Shown piece after piece: positions 33,958-45,660 of a DNA stretch of 64,000 bases. The notes below the pieces were generated by a model. The model was not told the origin of the DNA, searched no databases, and worked only from the letters and a program-made list of their open reading frames with translations. This stretch comes from Acanthopagrus latus (Eukaryota > Chordata > Actinopteri > Spariformes > Sparidae), in assembly GCF_904848185.1 (NCBI RefSeq), contig NC_051051.1:23220041-23284040 (forward strand). Reading direction: 5' to 3'. The position numbers were made by a program, and so were the translations under genes. Position 1 is the first letter of the stretch. Each line of letters opens with the position of its first letter.

Positions 33958-36165
33958 ATGATTCATTTTCAACCTTTCACAAAGTAGGAAATACCTTGAG
34001 GTTACAGAAAGACTATGTATCCACTTGACTACTTCACCCTTCAGCATTAGAAGAATTCTGTCACTTGAGCTGTCACCACATGTCCACAAAAAAAGTAAAA
34101 ATGTATTCAAACCTGTGAGGGTTTGTTTCCGCTCTGAGAGAAGTCGTGTCCTTGCTTCCCAAAATTGTGCAGCTGTAAGAAAGGGTCATTCATATCATAT
34201 GAAAAATAGATCACACACACACATTCCCAGTCTCTCTCCCCCCGACACACACACATATATTACACACTATTCCGAATAGCCTTGCCTTGATGGAAAACAG
34301 CACATCCGGGGGGAAAGGACAGATATTACACGGATCATTAGCCTCAAATATAAAAGGGAGCATCACAGCGGCCTAATGATGCTTTGATAAGCTCTGTTCT
34401 GGAAGTAAACATAATCTGTTGACTTTCAATTCTTTTGTCACACCACCAATGATAGTTGAAGCAGAATGAAGCATTCTGCTGTGAATGGGCTGCTGTTGTG
34501 CGGAGCAAGGCAATGTGGGACCCTCTTGAAGAAAATAGGAGCCGGTGGGAATAATTTCAACATGTAAATACATCTTCTTCTTCTTCTTTTTTTTTTTTTG
34601 ATATTACATTTTCAAGACAACAAACTAGGCCGAGTGTCGACAGCTGCTTCTCATCTGCCTCGACCTTAGAATGCCTGCTGTCTTCCAGCCTTTGCATTAC
34701 CGCCGATCACTGTGACTCACAACGCCTTCTTGCAGAAGCAAGAGTGTTTACCAGTCAGAACTGACAGACACCTGCAAGTGAATGCAGCATTACAGAGACA
34801 GAAACTCCAATCTTGCCATGAGCAAAAAACTACAGAAAGGCCCATGAAGACTTAAGATGCAATGTCCAAGTCAAAACGCAGTCTGAGGACAGCATCCACC
34901 AGCAGTGTTTTTAACCTTCAAAATGGGCTTATCATCTATCATAGGTGGAAGATGAGGCTAAATGTCCTACTTCTTATAACAAACAAAGACATCTTTATTA
35001 TACACTCATCAAAACACAGCTATTTATTGACATTTATGTGAAGCGCTCATTTTAACCACTCAAAATCAACAGGTGAGGTTTGTAGATGCAGCTGTTAACA
35101 GTTGTAGGAAGGCAGGATCTGGCACAGTGTTTTCTTTAATAATGGATTTTAACGAATGTGGAGGTTGCCTTAAGTATTTTAAATGTTCCATATGCTCAGC
35201 GATGTCCCTGCAGCAGGTATTCTGGCACGTTAAGGCAGCAGAACTAAAAGCTGCACTTATAATTCTGACATGACAAAAGAAACGCTGCACAGGAAACAGA
35301 TTTAGTCTTTCAGCTTCTGAATTTTGGAGATAGGAAATGAACAGAACACATGATGTGCACATGGGAACCACATGGGAATCATTAGTATGTCAGCGTCTGT
35401 GGTGCGGGGTGCCAACGATCATGGCCTATCACTTTGATTTCATGGCAGTCTGACAGTTTTTGAATGGAGTGTACATAGTAGCTTTTCCCATGAGGAAACC
35501 AGAAAGGCAAACAGCGGATTGCAAATCTCTGCCAAGGCCCAACAGTCCACCTTTTGAACTCACACATACCAGCAATCTGAATATACTTGATTTTCTTTTC
35601 ATCACGATCAATGTGGCTATTATTCCCACAGAAACAAACGTGTCGAAAACGCCACATCTGACAATGTTAGAGAGAAGGAGGGAAAAATAGTTCAGGGGTC
35701 CTTCTCTTTATCCAGATCTACACCAAAAGTTGATGGTATCTGTGTTGAAATATGTTCAGCTGGTTACTGCGGGCACTAGAGGGCTTTACCAGCTCACAGC
35801 ACACATATACAGTTTCTGTGTGTTTGCTGAAACGACTGGTGCTCTTGCTTTTCTCGGGAGGACGGTCTCCTCATTTATTACACTTACATTTTCCATGATG
35901 CCTCACTGTATAATGACACAACATTACAAATTGAGGTACATTTGAGTAATGCACATACATAGCTTACCAGCAGCAAAACGCTGCAACCACAGTGCAGCAA
36001 ACGTGCGGAGCAGAGTATGGCCTGAATAAATACTGGATGAATAAATAAATAAATAAAACGGAGATATGTTATCGGAAAATGACTAGTTTGGTAACAGAGA
36101 ATTGAGGTCAAAGAAGCAGCAGCCACATTAGTCGTAGGGCAGATAGCTGTCATTATTTATTCCTC
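33958..36165. other. mostly unassigned sequence
   Basis: Minor CA patches (34211-34263) and a (CTT)n-T tract (34573-34599). The stretch 34625-34750 (CCTCGACCTTAGAATGCCTG, GCATTACCGCCGATCACTG) is complex and might be regulatory. (AAAT)n at 36041-36057. No supported exon. Confidence 0.3.
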
Positions 36166-36365
36166 TCTGCCATCAGTATGTGAGTCACAAAATTGAAACT
36201 TTTGAAGGGGGCTCTCCACACGAGGCTGGACATTAATTGTTGCCTCTCGATTGTGTTACATAGAACTGGATCCCTCTTCACCTCATTACTCAAAATGCAA
36301 ATCATCCCCCGAATCATTTAAATTCATCGGGAAAGCTGCATTGTGGCGAGAGGATGCTCGCAATA
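36166..36365. promoter_or_regulatory. candidate conserved non-coding element with a perfect octamer
   Basis: ATGCAAAT (36295-36302) is the exact POU/Oct octamer. Nearby are GGACATTAATTGTTGCC, GAATCATTTAAATTCATCGG and GAAAGCTGCATTGTGGCGAG. Repeat-free. The octamer next to an ATTTAAAT palindrome suggests an enhancer, but conservation is untested. Confidence 0.4.
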
Positions 36366-38325
36366 GCAGAGGGGTCACTTAAGGCTCCGGCTAATCTCTG
36401 GTTCCTCTATATTCATTTTCTTTATAATCACTCAAATCCTCAACAGCATTTAGAAAGCAATCCTCGCCCAGAGCGCTGTTTACTTTGCACACAATCTGGA
36501 AAGTCTGGTGAGGGGAGAGGAGGCGAGAGGGAGACTGTCGGCTCCACTTCATATTCAGCTTCCTCCTCTGCCTCTGTAGGGGTCTTATGAATCCTAATAA
36601 AGAAGTGAAAGGCCTATGCACATGGAGAGTCTGGTCAGGGACGTATGTATTGATCCGTGCAACGGCTCATAAAGTCTACATGGTGTTAGCAGCTATATGG
36701 AACCAATTGTTGAGGGTTTAGGCTCTCAAGTGTATAATTTAAGGCAATTACATACTGCTGGAATGTAACACTAGAATGTGTTAGGCATGGAGCCACGGCC
36801 AACGTGATTCATCTGTGTAACAACACTGAGAAATTCATGGTCATGCTGCTGAATAGTATGTCCCTCCCCTTTTTTCCAGCAGCAGCGGTAACAGCAGATA
36901 GGTTTGTCTTCGCTGCTTCAGATGGAAGAAGGGAATGAAAAATGTAGATCATGAGAGGAAAATAGAATGGACAAAAAATTCTCGGTGTATATTGATGCTC
37001 AGCTTTTCATAATAATGGATCTCTTGAAAGGGTCACCACTGTTGGAACGTGTTTTTACATGTGTAACACTGTTCAGGAATAAAAGTCAAACTGCGTTGGT
37101 GTCATTTCAAGAATCATTTACCAAATCCATTATCAAAAACACTACGCAAAGAAAAACAGCAACTGTAAAAGTTTCATAAAGTCATACGTGGAAATTATTT
37201 AAAACATTTAATCTACCCAATATTATATTATGCTTTGAAAACATGTTTTGCCAACGCGGCCACAATCCTGCTACTTAGCGGCTGCTTCTTTTAACACGCT
37301 GGTACAACCCTGAAGTTATTTGCCTTTCAATTACCCAGTGTGGTTTAGAAGTAGTAAGCAGCATTTTCTCTATTCATATTAGTACTTTTGGTGCCAACTT
37401 TGGTGTTGCTTTTAAGATTTTTCCATGTGTTGTCTCTCCCACCAGCTGTGACATGACATATGCATCCTTGTATAAACTTGATGCAGGTGAAAGAATAGAT
37501 GTCACTGTGAAGTGAAGGTCTTCACAGGTCAACTTTGCGCTTATATCTCAGATTGGAACATTGTCGAAGTCAGGTTGAGTTCAGCCAGTTTAAATTCAGA
37601 TATTTCTTATTTTTTTGTGTGTAATTAATGTCCTTGGGTCCTTTATCAATCGAGAAGAGATCAGCAGTATACATCCATCACTGAAAATACATTATAAAGA
37701 AGAAATAATTTGGATCCCTCGTTTTAATAGTGACACATTCCACTGAATAGTATTAATGTACTTGCAACCCATACACAAACCAGGGGAGAGCCCAGTAGAT
37801 CTCACAAATCCACTATTTGTTGTGAGTGTAAGCAGCGCACTTTTGTAAAATGGGCCCCAGAGCTATAAGGAGATTGTTTCAAGAAAAGAATGTTGTCATT
37901 TAAAAATGCCTTGAGAATCATTATTAGTTTCTAAAGCATGTTTAAACTACTACAGGTAGAAGAGGTTGAATTTAATTTACCTCCACTGTATCAGATGAGG
38001 ACAGAAATTTGAGAAAGATGCCTAAAAAAAAAGCAAATACACAAGACTAAAGTAAGAAAGGTGTGTTTTTGTATTATGTAGTGAGCTTTTAAAACATGAC
38101 TGTCATCAGTAATACGTTCGTTGTATTACAATTTGTGAATTTTCCATGCAAGTTGTCTCGCAAAGTAGGACGCCTTTCATTCCTCGTGTTTCTGTCCAAA
38201 GTCAAAGCTGCACCACTGCGCCGCCTCACTGCTCAGTGTATGCCTCACTTAACCTGGACTGTGTTGTACACGCCCTGAGGCATGCTGTCAAAAAACCTTG
38301 CCTGATGACAACCTGACAACTCCAT
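36366..38325. other. unassigned sequence
   Basis: No gene or repeat family recognised. Largely AT-rich. Confidence 0.35.
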
Positions 38326-38405
38326 CCATCTTATTTACCCGCTGGACAGCGCAGATCTGCCGTGGCAATCAATAACGCTCACAATTAGTTTCCCTCCTGG
38401 GTGTG
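38326..38405. promoter_or_regulatory. short candidate regulatory block
   Basis: AGATCTGCCGTGGCAATCAA followed by TAACGCTCACAATTAGTTTC: complex, with an ACAATTAG homeodomain core. Short and low confidence. Confidence 0.2.
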
Positions 38406-39470
38406 GAGGCAGGGGGAGGTACACGAGGGGGGGTACAGGGGTTGGCCGGCAGTCCCCGACACAGCTGGACCGACTGTTCGTGTGGCCCGGGTCCATGCCA
38501 GCCACATGTCCTGACATTAGCGAACATCTCTTGGGAGGCGCTGACATTTCCATATGTCCAGTGGAAAGGAGGGAGAGATGTGTGTGACACAGTTCGTCTG
38601 CAGGCATGCATGTGTGCGTGCGCCACTGTCAGTGTGCGTTTTCTCCATTATGTGTGAGCACTCATGTGCATTGTTTTGTTTTTCACCTTGGCTTGGTGAC
38701 CTGGAAAATCTCCTCCAAAAAGGGCAGCGAGACGCTGAGGAGGACTCTCCGGAGGAAGCTGATGGATCTATATCAAGCCGTAAAAATAGATAACTGTCAT
38801 TCGTCATCGGGGCGTCCAGAAGTTAACCCTGACCAACAGGGCTTAACCACTCACAGCAGCAACCGAGCATACAAGTCCCAGCATGCTTCAGTGTCATTTG
38901 GATGCCCTTAGCAACCTGGCGTAACTGCAGGCGGGTGATTGATACCAAGCTTCCTCTTTACGATTATCTTTTTTATGTGAGAAAATAGATTAGATCAGGA
39001 ACAATATACGGAGAAAAAATCAAATAAGAGAGACATATTGCCGGGCTTCAAGTGATTTATTAATCTGAGCGGGTGATTCATGCTAAATACGACCTGTCAT
39101 TCAGGACTGACTGAGATGGAATGACTGAAAAACTATTTTTTTGTCCTTTATTTACCCTTTTGGTCAATGGCATATCTTTTGAGCACTACAACCTTAGTCA
39201 AAGGGCATTTACTAAATACCAATTAAACTAAATTAGTTAAGGCTTTTTAAATATTTTAATAGACAACACATTGCAAGTTGCAGCATCCCTGGTTGTCACA
39301 TTTGATCTTGTTTTATTCTTAGTTTTTAAGAAGAACATGTCATATTACTTTTTACTGACTGCTTGCATTTATTTTTTTTTACATTTCTTAATTGTTTCAT
39401 AACTCCCATGAATTATCTGTGTTTATTTTAATTTTCTTTACGTATGTCTCATATTTCATCTTTACATTAT
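38406..39470. other. unassigned sequence
   Basis: Overlapping frames of 79-101 codons in several phases at 38403-38911. One ends LENLLQKGQRDAEEDSPEEA and then a short tail. I looked for an upstream splice acceptor and found none convincing. AT-rich beyond 38950. Confidence 0.3.
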
Positions 39471-39474
39471 CCGT

Positions 39475-39560
39475 ATAGGTTTCATGGCTGCCTCTGTTAT
39501 GGTAGCTCACACTCTGTGCAGCACACTGCAATGCTACCTGGAATGAAAGGCACTGCATAA
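39475..39560 (+). repeat. possible LINE 3' tail fragment
   Basis: GGAATGAAAGGCACTGCATA followed by AATAATGC resembles the 'gaaagGtgctatataaataa' tails that close L2-type fish retroelements. Only the tail is recognisable and it has no coding part. Confidence 0.3.
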
Positions 39561-40115
39561 ATAATGCTTGTTGCTAAATGATCTTATTGAATTACAGGGA
39601 CTTTTCCTTTAATGCCGGAACTGTGCAAGTGAACCCTGAACCATATACATTACACTGCAAAATAAATCTTCAAAAGATGTTTTCAGGAACGGTGGCTTGT
39701 TTCACTCTCACCATCCCTGAACATGTATGTAAAAGCTCTGTAAGTGCTTCTGTCAATGATCTATAGTAGTTTTTTTTTCCTCACCTGACTGCCTTAATGC
39801 AAAAATAAGCCTACAGATGAACTGTAACTGCCCCTTTTAGCTGGTGAAAAAACACAATGGGTCCACATCACATATCCTTACACGGACCAAGTTCAAATTC
39901 AATACCAATATTACCGAAAATGGACACTTAACGCTTGTTTTTCAGAGGAAATATTCAGGTGTCTGACAAAAAAAAAAAAAAAAAAATGCACTTCTGTAAC
40001 CTCAAAGTACCTGAGTGCCTGAGAGTAACAGAGGCATTACACTTGTTATCGTTCTTTGTGTCCTTTTCTGCACCAACTTTGTGCATTTAAAATAGTCAAA
40101 AACAAGAGTTAGAGT
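39561..40115. other. unassigned sequence
   Basis: Contains an A19 run (39968-39986). No supported feature. Confidence 0.35.
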
Positions 40116-40450
40116 GAAGAAACAGCAAATACAAAGAGCAAATTGTGTAAAATGTCATGAACTTGTACAGATTGCGACTGTGAGCGGCTCAGGAGGGAAA
40201 AGAAAGAAGAGAGAGCAGGTCTCCTGTCGTCCTGCTCAGTCATTGGCTGTTTCAGGCCACAGGGCGGGCATAGAAGCTCCTAACTGCTCAAATGAGGTGT
40301 CAGTCAAGTTGAGTTTTGCTTTCAAAAGAGGAGTTTTTTGGACGGATAAAAGCATCTGCGATGGCAGTTAGTCGACATCACACACTGTCTTTTGGACTAA
40401 ACATTTTACTGAAATGGATCTACAGGACACTCCACTCCCGGCCCGCAGGC
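40116..40450 (+). repeat. dispersed repeat fragment sharing a block with 21168-21360
   Basis: GGGCGGGCATAGAAGCTCCT then AACTGCTCAAAT here matches GGGCGGACATAGAAGCTCCT then AACTGCTCAAAT at 21180. Further on, ACTGTCTTTTGGACTAAAC and ACTGAAATGGATCTACAGGA match ACTGTGTTTTGGACCAACTC and ACTGAAACAGATCGACTGGA. The terminal inverted repeats seen at 21 kb are absent, so this is an internal fragment. Confidence 0.6.
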
Positions 40451-40520
40451 GCGTTAGAACATGTTGAGAAACAGTGCCGTCCCTCAGATTAAAGGCGAAA
40501 CCTTAAATCTCATTGGCAAA

Positions 40521-40537
40521 GGGTTAGGGTTAGGGTT
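40521..40537 (+). repeat. short telomere-like (TTAGGG) run
   Basis: GGGTTAGGGTTAGGGTTTT: two and a half TTAGGG units. Too short to call an interstitial telomeric site; it may be chance. Confidence 0.5.
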
Positions 40538-40674
40538 TTGATTTATTGGTAATCAGAAATATCTTGTCTAACTTCCCTTCACACTTGTCTCTCTGCTCGG
40601 CTTCACACACTTGGCTCAGGAACCCATCGCGATAACTTCAGAACACGTTATCTTTTCTTCAACCTCTTCCACTG

Positions 40675-40675
<1 letters not shown>

Positions 40676-40705
<30 letters not shown>
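40676..40705. repeat. (CA)n microsatellite
   Basis: About 14-15 CA units. Confidence 0.95.
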
Positions 40706-40707
<2 letters not shown>

Positions 40708-41295
40708 CCCAAATCATCCAAATGCTTATCTGGCAGAAGCACGACACATCAAAAAGCCACATTTCCTCTTTTATGTTTTTAGAAATTATTAATGTTGCTA
40801 AACCCTTTTAAAATCCTAAGAGAATGGCAAATACATATTCGATTTCCCTAGAGGGCAGCGAAGAAAGTCTGCACAAGCACGTTGCTCTGAAGGAATAGTG
40901 CACCGCGGTGAAAAATGTATTAGCTCAGCATTACGGAAAAACGCTAAACAAATAAGAGATGTACCCTCCTTTTAATAAATGAGGCTTCAGCAATGAGAAT
41001 CCAGAGGACAATCGTTTCTTAAGGCAAAGGGAGGACTTCAGGCGGGAGCGGGAATGTGCTGTTTTGTCGTATTTGAAGAAGAAGCCTAATTTATCCATGA
41101 TCTCTACGAAAAAGCGTATCTTGATTGTTATTAAAAAGAACACATTTCCCTTTCCGTGCCCCACTAAAAGACTGCGGGAAAAAGTGGAATAATCGGCGAG
41201 CGTAGCTGAAGGACATAACCTAAAAACCGAAGCTGTGTCAGTTCAACTGTACAACTTGCATATCTCATCGACCTGGATGTCCTTGAAGGTTAAAG
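40706..41295. other. unassigned sequence
   Basis: No supported gene or repeat. Confidence 0.35.
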
Positions 41296-41560
41296 ACGGG
41301 GGTCTCGGCAGCCTGTGGCGCCATTAAATCACTCTGTGTCAGCGTTAAACTTTGATCATGACAAATAATGGTGTTTTCATGTGAGCCCACGCATCGGACA
41401 TCAATAAAGCCTAATGGCGTGTCAGCCCTATTAATGGATTACTGCACAGAGCTCATAAAAACACAATATCCCATCAAGTCTAAAGGCCCTAATGATCCCA
41501 CAGTGTCTAGTAAAGTCACTGTAGGTCCCATCCCCTGATGGATATCAGCCTCTCAGTCCA
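41296..41560. promoter_or_regulatory. strong candidate conserved non-coding element (homeodomain dimer, TCF site)
   Basis: TAATGGATTA (41432-41441) is a paired-class homeodomain P2 dimer site. CTTTGATC (41350-41357) is a TCF/LEF core. Further TAAT/ATTA cores sit in GCCATTAAATCAC, CAATAAAGCCTAATGGCG and GCCCTAATGATCCC. The 260 bp are complex, repeat-free and have no open frame. The motif set suggests a Wnt- and homeodomain-responsive enhancer, as inference only. Confidence 0.45.
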
Positions 41561-42525
41561 TTTCATCTTACTGCTGTTTAAGAGAACAGAGCATGTAAAG
41601 GGAGGGCGAGTCTGATAACCCGCAGCGGTATGCAAGATAGGAGACTCCCAGTGTCGTCTTAAGGGTAGTAAAAAAAGAAAAAAAGTGGACTGAATATTAC
41701 GCTGGCAGTAAAGGTGAAGAAAAATGTGTTGGTTTATGTGATATGAAGGGAAAATTAAGGTCCTAATGCCCCTAAATATTCATATCATACAAATAGTGGC
41801 TGTAGAGAAACAGTTCAACATTTGGGGGAATACGTTTATTCACTGTCTCGCTGAGTTATGTGAGAAGATTAACATCACTTTCAAGTCTGTATGATTGGAA
41901 ATAAAGCCACGGAGCCGGCAGGAGATTTGCTTTAGCACAGGTTTAGACTAAACAGAGGGAAACAATTACCCAGGCTCCGTCTGAGGGTGACAACATTTGC
42001 CTGCCGACACCTCCAAAGCTCACAAATTAACACATTAGCTTTGTTTCATCTGCACACAAACAGATCTACAGATGACAAGCTGCAGTTTCCTGGAGAAACG
42101 ACGCCCATTTATTCTGCGGCCAGGATTTAAATATATGTGTGTTGGTCTTCACGTGCAGGCACACACTCACATGCAGCGACACACACACACACGCATGTTT
42201 GTATGTGGGGAGGATTAGCCTGTTCAAACCCTCTCAGCCTGCGGAGCTTGATGCTCTCAGAAGTCTGATCTGAAATTAGCTCTCTTATTCCTCAGACAGG
42301 GATATCTGTGCTGGTGCTCAGTTTGAAGCTTGTCTCATATATCTGTGTGGTATCCTGTTTGTCCTCATGACTGCATCCTGCAAGTCAGATTCTTGTTTTT
42401 ATCTGGATCTCTGCATTTTCTTTTAGTATTCTACGCTGTGGGTTATTGAATTATAGCTGCGACATCATCCCTTGTGGTCACAGATGATTCGTTTTTCCTG
42501 TTGTATATTTACATATTTACGCTTG
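41561..42525. other. unassigned sequence
   Basis: CA-rich patch at 42178-42192. No supported gene. Confidence 0.35.
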
Positions 42526-42852
42526 TGTCATGGTTTGGATTTATTGGTTTGGTCATTTCACGTTTTTATTTTGCAGATCACATCCACGTGTGTCATGTTT
42601 TACTTTCCTTTTTCCTGTCTTTGTCTTTTTTTCCAGCTCCTTTTCCTGCTCATGTGTGTTTTTCCTTTAGTTAATCAGTCCTGTGTATTTAAGCCTGTGT
42701 TTTCCCCTCACTCTTTGTTGTTGAGTCCCTGGTGTCTCCTGTGTTTTGTGTTCCTACCTGCCTTCTGTTGCTTGCATTTTGGATTTTGGACTTTGGACAT
42801 CACCTTATCATTAAAGCTTCTGCCTGCCTCCGTGTGTCTTGCGTTTAAGTCC
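42526..42852 (+). mobile_element. LTR-like element, most complete copy
   Basis: Starts TGTCATGGTTTGG, has a TATA-like TATTTAAG (42685-42692) and an ATTAAA polyadenylation-type signal (42810-42815), and ends TGTGTCTTGCGTTTAAGTCC. The end matches the reverse-complement end of the copy at 49441. A promoter-like box followed by a poly(A) signal in about 330 bp is the layout of a solo LTR, though a non-LTR origin is not excluded. The 135-codon plus frame is Phe/Leu/Cys-rich repeat translation, not a gene. Confidence 0.6.
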
Positions 42853-43683
42853 CTTTTTTTGAATCAATATCAGCATTAAGACGATTAAAATAAAAGTCAT
42901 CCACTGCACTGCAGATACGCGCAGATCATTATTGGCGAGTGGTCGGCCAGGGAAACCAAAACAGCATTACTCAGTGCTCAGCGTGGCTCGGCATTAGCAC
43001 GCTCACTCCAAGCTGGTGCACTGGGCAGCCAAAACACTCTCTCTCAGTCTCACTCCATCTCTCTCTCTGCCTCCCCTGCTCCAGGTGGCTAACACTTCTC
43101 TCTGACAGAAAGATAAATACCACCGCCACCCCCAAATATTTGCAAGCTCGTGTCCATATCACCGTCTGCCACCTAGGAGAAGTTCAGTTATTACACGTTT
43201 TCAATCGTTCGCGCCTCATGACCAAACACTCTGACAGCTTCTTTCCCTTAATGCTGTTGCTTGACTTATACAGTTCAAAGTGATCCCTTGTCTACATTGC
43301 TGCAAAGAAAAGCAGACCAGAACACATTTTACTAAATAATATTGTATATCTGTGAAAGAGGGCTCACATACTTACCTGTTTATAACTGATCCACATTTTG
43401 TTAAGTTTGTAGGGCATCATTCAATGGTCGTATTTTATTAATGAATACCTGAAAAATACAGGTGGATTAGGAGCATCCCTGGTTGAGGCTCCTTCGAAGA
43501 TGCTCTATCAGGGAAGAAATGAAAACGTTCTCGTTCGACAGGATTTAAACAGCATTTAGCCCCAAGAGAAAGTTATTATGTTGGTAACATTAGATCTAAA
43601 CAGTTTTTCAAGCTCTGGTTACCCTCTGAAAGTGGTGTGGATTGAGATATGGACTTTAAACTGAATGAGACTTCCCTTTTTAC
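42853..43683. other. unassigned sequence
   Basis: A (CT)n-rich patch at 43036-43075. A donor-like CAGGTAAGT exists on the minus strand at about 43378, without a supporting exon. Confidence 0.35.
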
Positions 43684-43925
43684 ACCTTGGCAGGAAGGCT
43701 GATACCAGTGACCGCTGTCTGAGACTGTGTTTCAACTTTTGTGTCACACAGGTGTGTAAGCATTTTTGGTTTTTTTTTTCCAAGATATGGGGACATTTCC
43801 AGCCTTGTTTGTGGTGGTGAAACCAGGTATTTTAGACCAAAACACGATCCTAACAATAACCAAGTGGATTTTGTGACGAAACCCAACCAACCCAACCCAG
43901 TCTGTGATCCCAGCATTGACCCAAC
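43684..43925 (+). repeat. dispersed repeat family A, copy 6
   Basis: Order of phrases: GGCAGGAAGGCTGATACCAG, GAGACTGTGTTTCAACTTTT, GGGGACATTTCCAGCC, ACCAGGTATTTTAGACC, AAAACACGATCCTAACAATA and ACCAAGTGGATTTTGTG. This copy joins the 5' segment (seen at 11.5 and 60.2 kb) to the core (seen at 0.6 and 18.6 kb) and so shows they are one family. Confidence 0.65.
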
Positions 43926-44639
43926 ATAAAATTGGAAATGGAGCCCAAAGAAACATCAGGTAAAAACATTATGAAGTGTAGAGTTCGAAAATATACCCTA
44001 GTTTGCAGAATTGTTCAAAGCGAACATTTATTCTGACACAAAACCTTGTTTTAGTGCAACATTTATGTTTGGTGCTGATAAACACATTTAAGCCATCAGC
44101 ATCTGTATCTGGGCGCATGTACATGGCAGCATGTATCTGGTCATTTTAAAGCACAATTTTAAAACAGTTACTCGCTATAGATCTGAGAGATAGAGCATCA
44201 GTGAACTGAAAAATCACAGCAGACCTCTTATTGATAGGTTTGAGAACCCCTAACATGGTGAAGATGGTAAACATTAAATCTATATCTCTGCACTTAGAGC
44301 TACAGTCATGCTAGCCCCTCTGTACAGCCTGATGGAGACAATAGTACAGCTGCAGACTACTAGTCTGGTTGGTCTGGACAGTGAATGTCATATAACCTGG
44401 TTGCTTTCTCTCCTTTATTCATTTTTTTCTCTTTGTTTTATTCGTGTTGAATAGCTGGGAAGAGGCTTTTGGGGGACCTTTGATAAAATCATAGATAACA
44501 GCTTTTTTTCACCACCGCCAGTCTCACTACAAATGTTTTGTTTAATTGGCATTCACAGCTTCAGTCACCAGAGGCCAAATCCTTGTGTGACTCTCGTGAT
44601 TACGGACTTATCTAATCATTATTAATTTATCCAGAAACA
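43926..44639. other. unassigned sequence
   Basis: No gene supported. Parts may be old repeat, unidentified. Confidence 0.35.
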
Positions 44640-45135
44640 CATCGCTGCTCCTCCTCCAACCTCCCGCTCCCTCCGGTCTCACTGCTACCGTTGCTGCTGT
44701 TATCCAGCCGCCGCGCCTCGCGTGGAGATCCCCAGCCAGGGATTTGAAGTGATGTTGGTAAACGTTTGCTTAAATGACGATTAGCGTCGTCCTGATGGTT
44801 TCTGTGTAGGGGCCTCTAGCCAGAGTGGTAAACATGTGTTACGACAACTTCCCCCGTGCTTGTTTTTTTTCCGGGGCGCCGCAGAGGAGGCCGTTTCATT
44901 CAGCCACCAGTGTCAGCTAATTATTTCTGGCCCCCTGTTGTTCAACACGTTCAGGCTCTCCCCATCAGGCCCCCCTGCTGCGCTGCACTCCGAGTCTTCC
45001 CCCCCGACTCGTTCTCATTAGAGACGCCGGTTACGCTCCCCGTCTCGTGGATCTCCCCGACTCTCTCTTTCTCCCGGTCTTTCCGTATCTCCCTCTGTTT
45101 GTTTCTCTCTCGGCTTTTCGCGGAGTGTCTCTCCA
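44640..45135. promoter_or_regulatory. GC/pyrimidine-rich block with a candidate conserved core
   Basis: The core at about 44880-45030 has GTCAGCTAATTATTTCTGGC (TAATTA 44918-44923) in complex sequence. CpG-rich patches flank it (44708-44725, 44870-44895). The end (45060-45130) is a CT-rich tract. Overlapping frames of 61-98 codons on both strands are artefacts of the pyrimidine bias. Confidence 0.35.
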
Positions 45136-45470
45136 AACACTCTGTTAAATAAAGATTCCACTCCAGGCAGAACAAACCCAAAATTCAATCAGAGGTGTAT
45201 ACACAAGCCAGACTAATGCCCGCACCGCCACACGCTCACACAGAATATGTTTACAAAAACCCCATGCAGGTACGCACACGCACAAAAACACACACTCGAG
45301 CAGGACCACATTAACACACACAGAGATGCACACACACACGCATGAAGAAGTTGGTATGCAGCATGAATGACTCTTGCTGTGTTTCACGAGGCATATTCCC
45401 CACTGTGGGTTTATTAAGGACAGAGCATGTTTACTGTTGTTTTTGCTAAATATTCCAGTGATGCTTTATG
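45136..45470. other. CA-rich unassigned sequence
   Basis: Degenerate CA repeats (45224-45345) account for the C-V-rich minus frame. Confidence 0.4.
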
Positions 45471-45660
45471 TTATAACATGAATAACGCCCGGCATGCTAA
45501 TTAAAACGCCTCATTTACATTTTTGCGGCTAAGCTGAAATGCTGCTAATCATTTTCCTCCTCAACACTCATTAGTCAGAAAAAAAACAAACCTTAATATA
45601 TTAATGAAGATGGCAAATAACCAAGCAATGCACGCTCCGTATGTGAATTGCTGGTGATGT
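45471..45660. promoter_or_regulatory. candidate conserved non-coding block
   Basis: GGCATGCTAATTAAAACGCC (TAATTA 45498-45503), CATTTACATTTTTGCGGCTA, TGCTGCTAATCATTTTCCTC and ACACTCATTAGTCAG: four homeodomain-type cores in about 120 bp of non-repetitive sequence. Conservation is untested. Confidence 0.35.

Noticed and set aside
38554..38911. Possible last exon ending LENLLQKGQRDAEEDSPEEA
   Set aside because: The peptide looks natural, but no splice acceptor precedes it and competing frames cover the same DNA. A protein search could reopen it.
40521..40537. Interstitial telomere
   Set aside because: Only two to three TTAGGG units; too short to distinguish from chance.
42472..42879. 135-codon Phe/Leu/Cys-rich plus frame resembling a membrane protein
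   Set aside because: It is the translation of the T-rich LTR-like element; hydrophobicity follows from T-richness.
43370..43385. Minus-strand donor-like CAGGTAAGT
   Set aside because: No upstream exon with an open frame or acceptor could be found; such 9-mers occur by chance in 64 kb. The same applies to the one near 57140.
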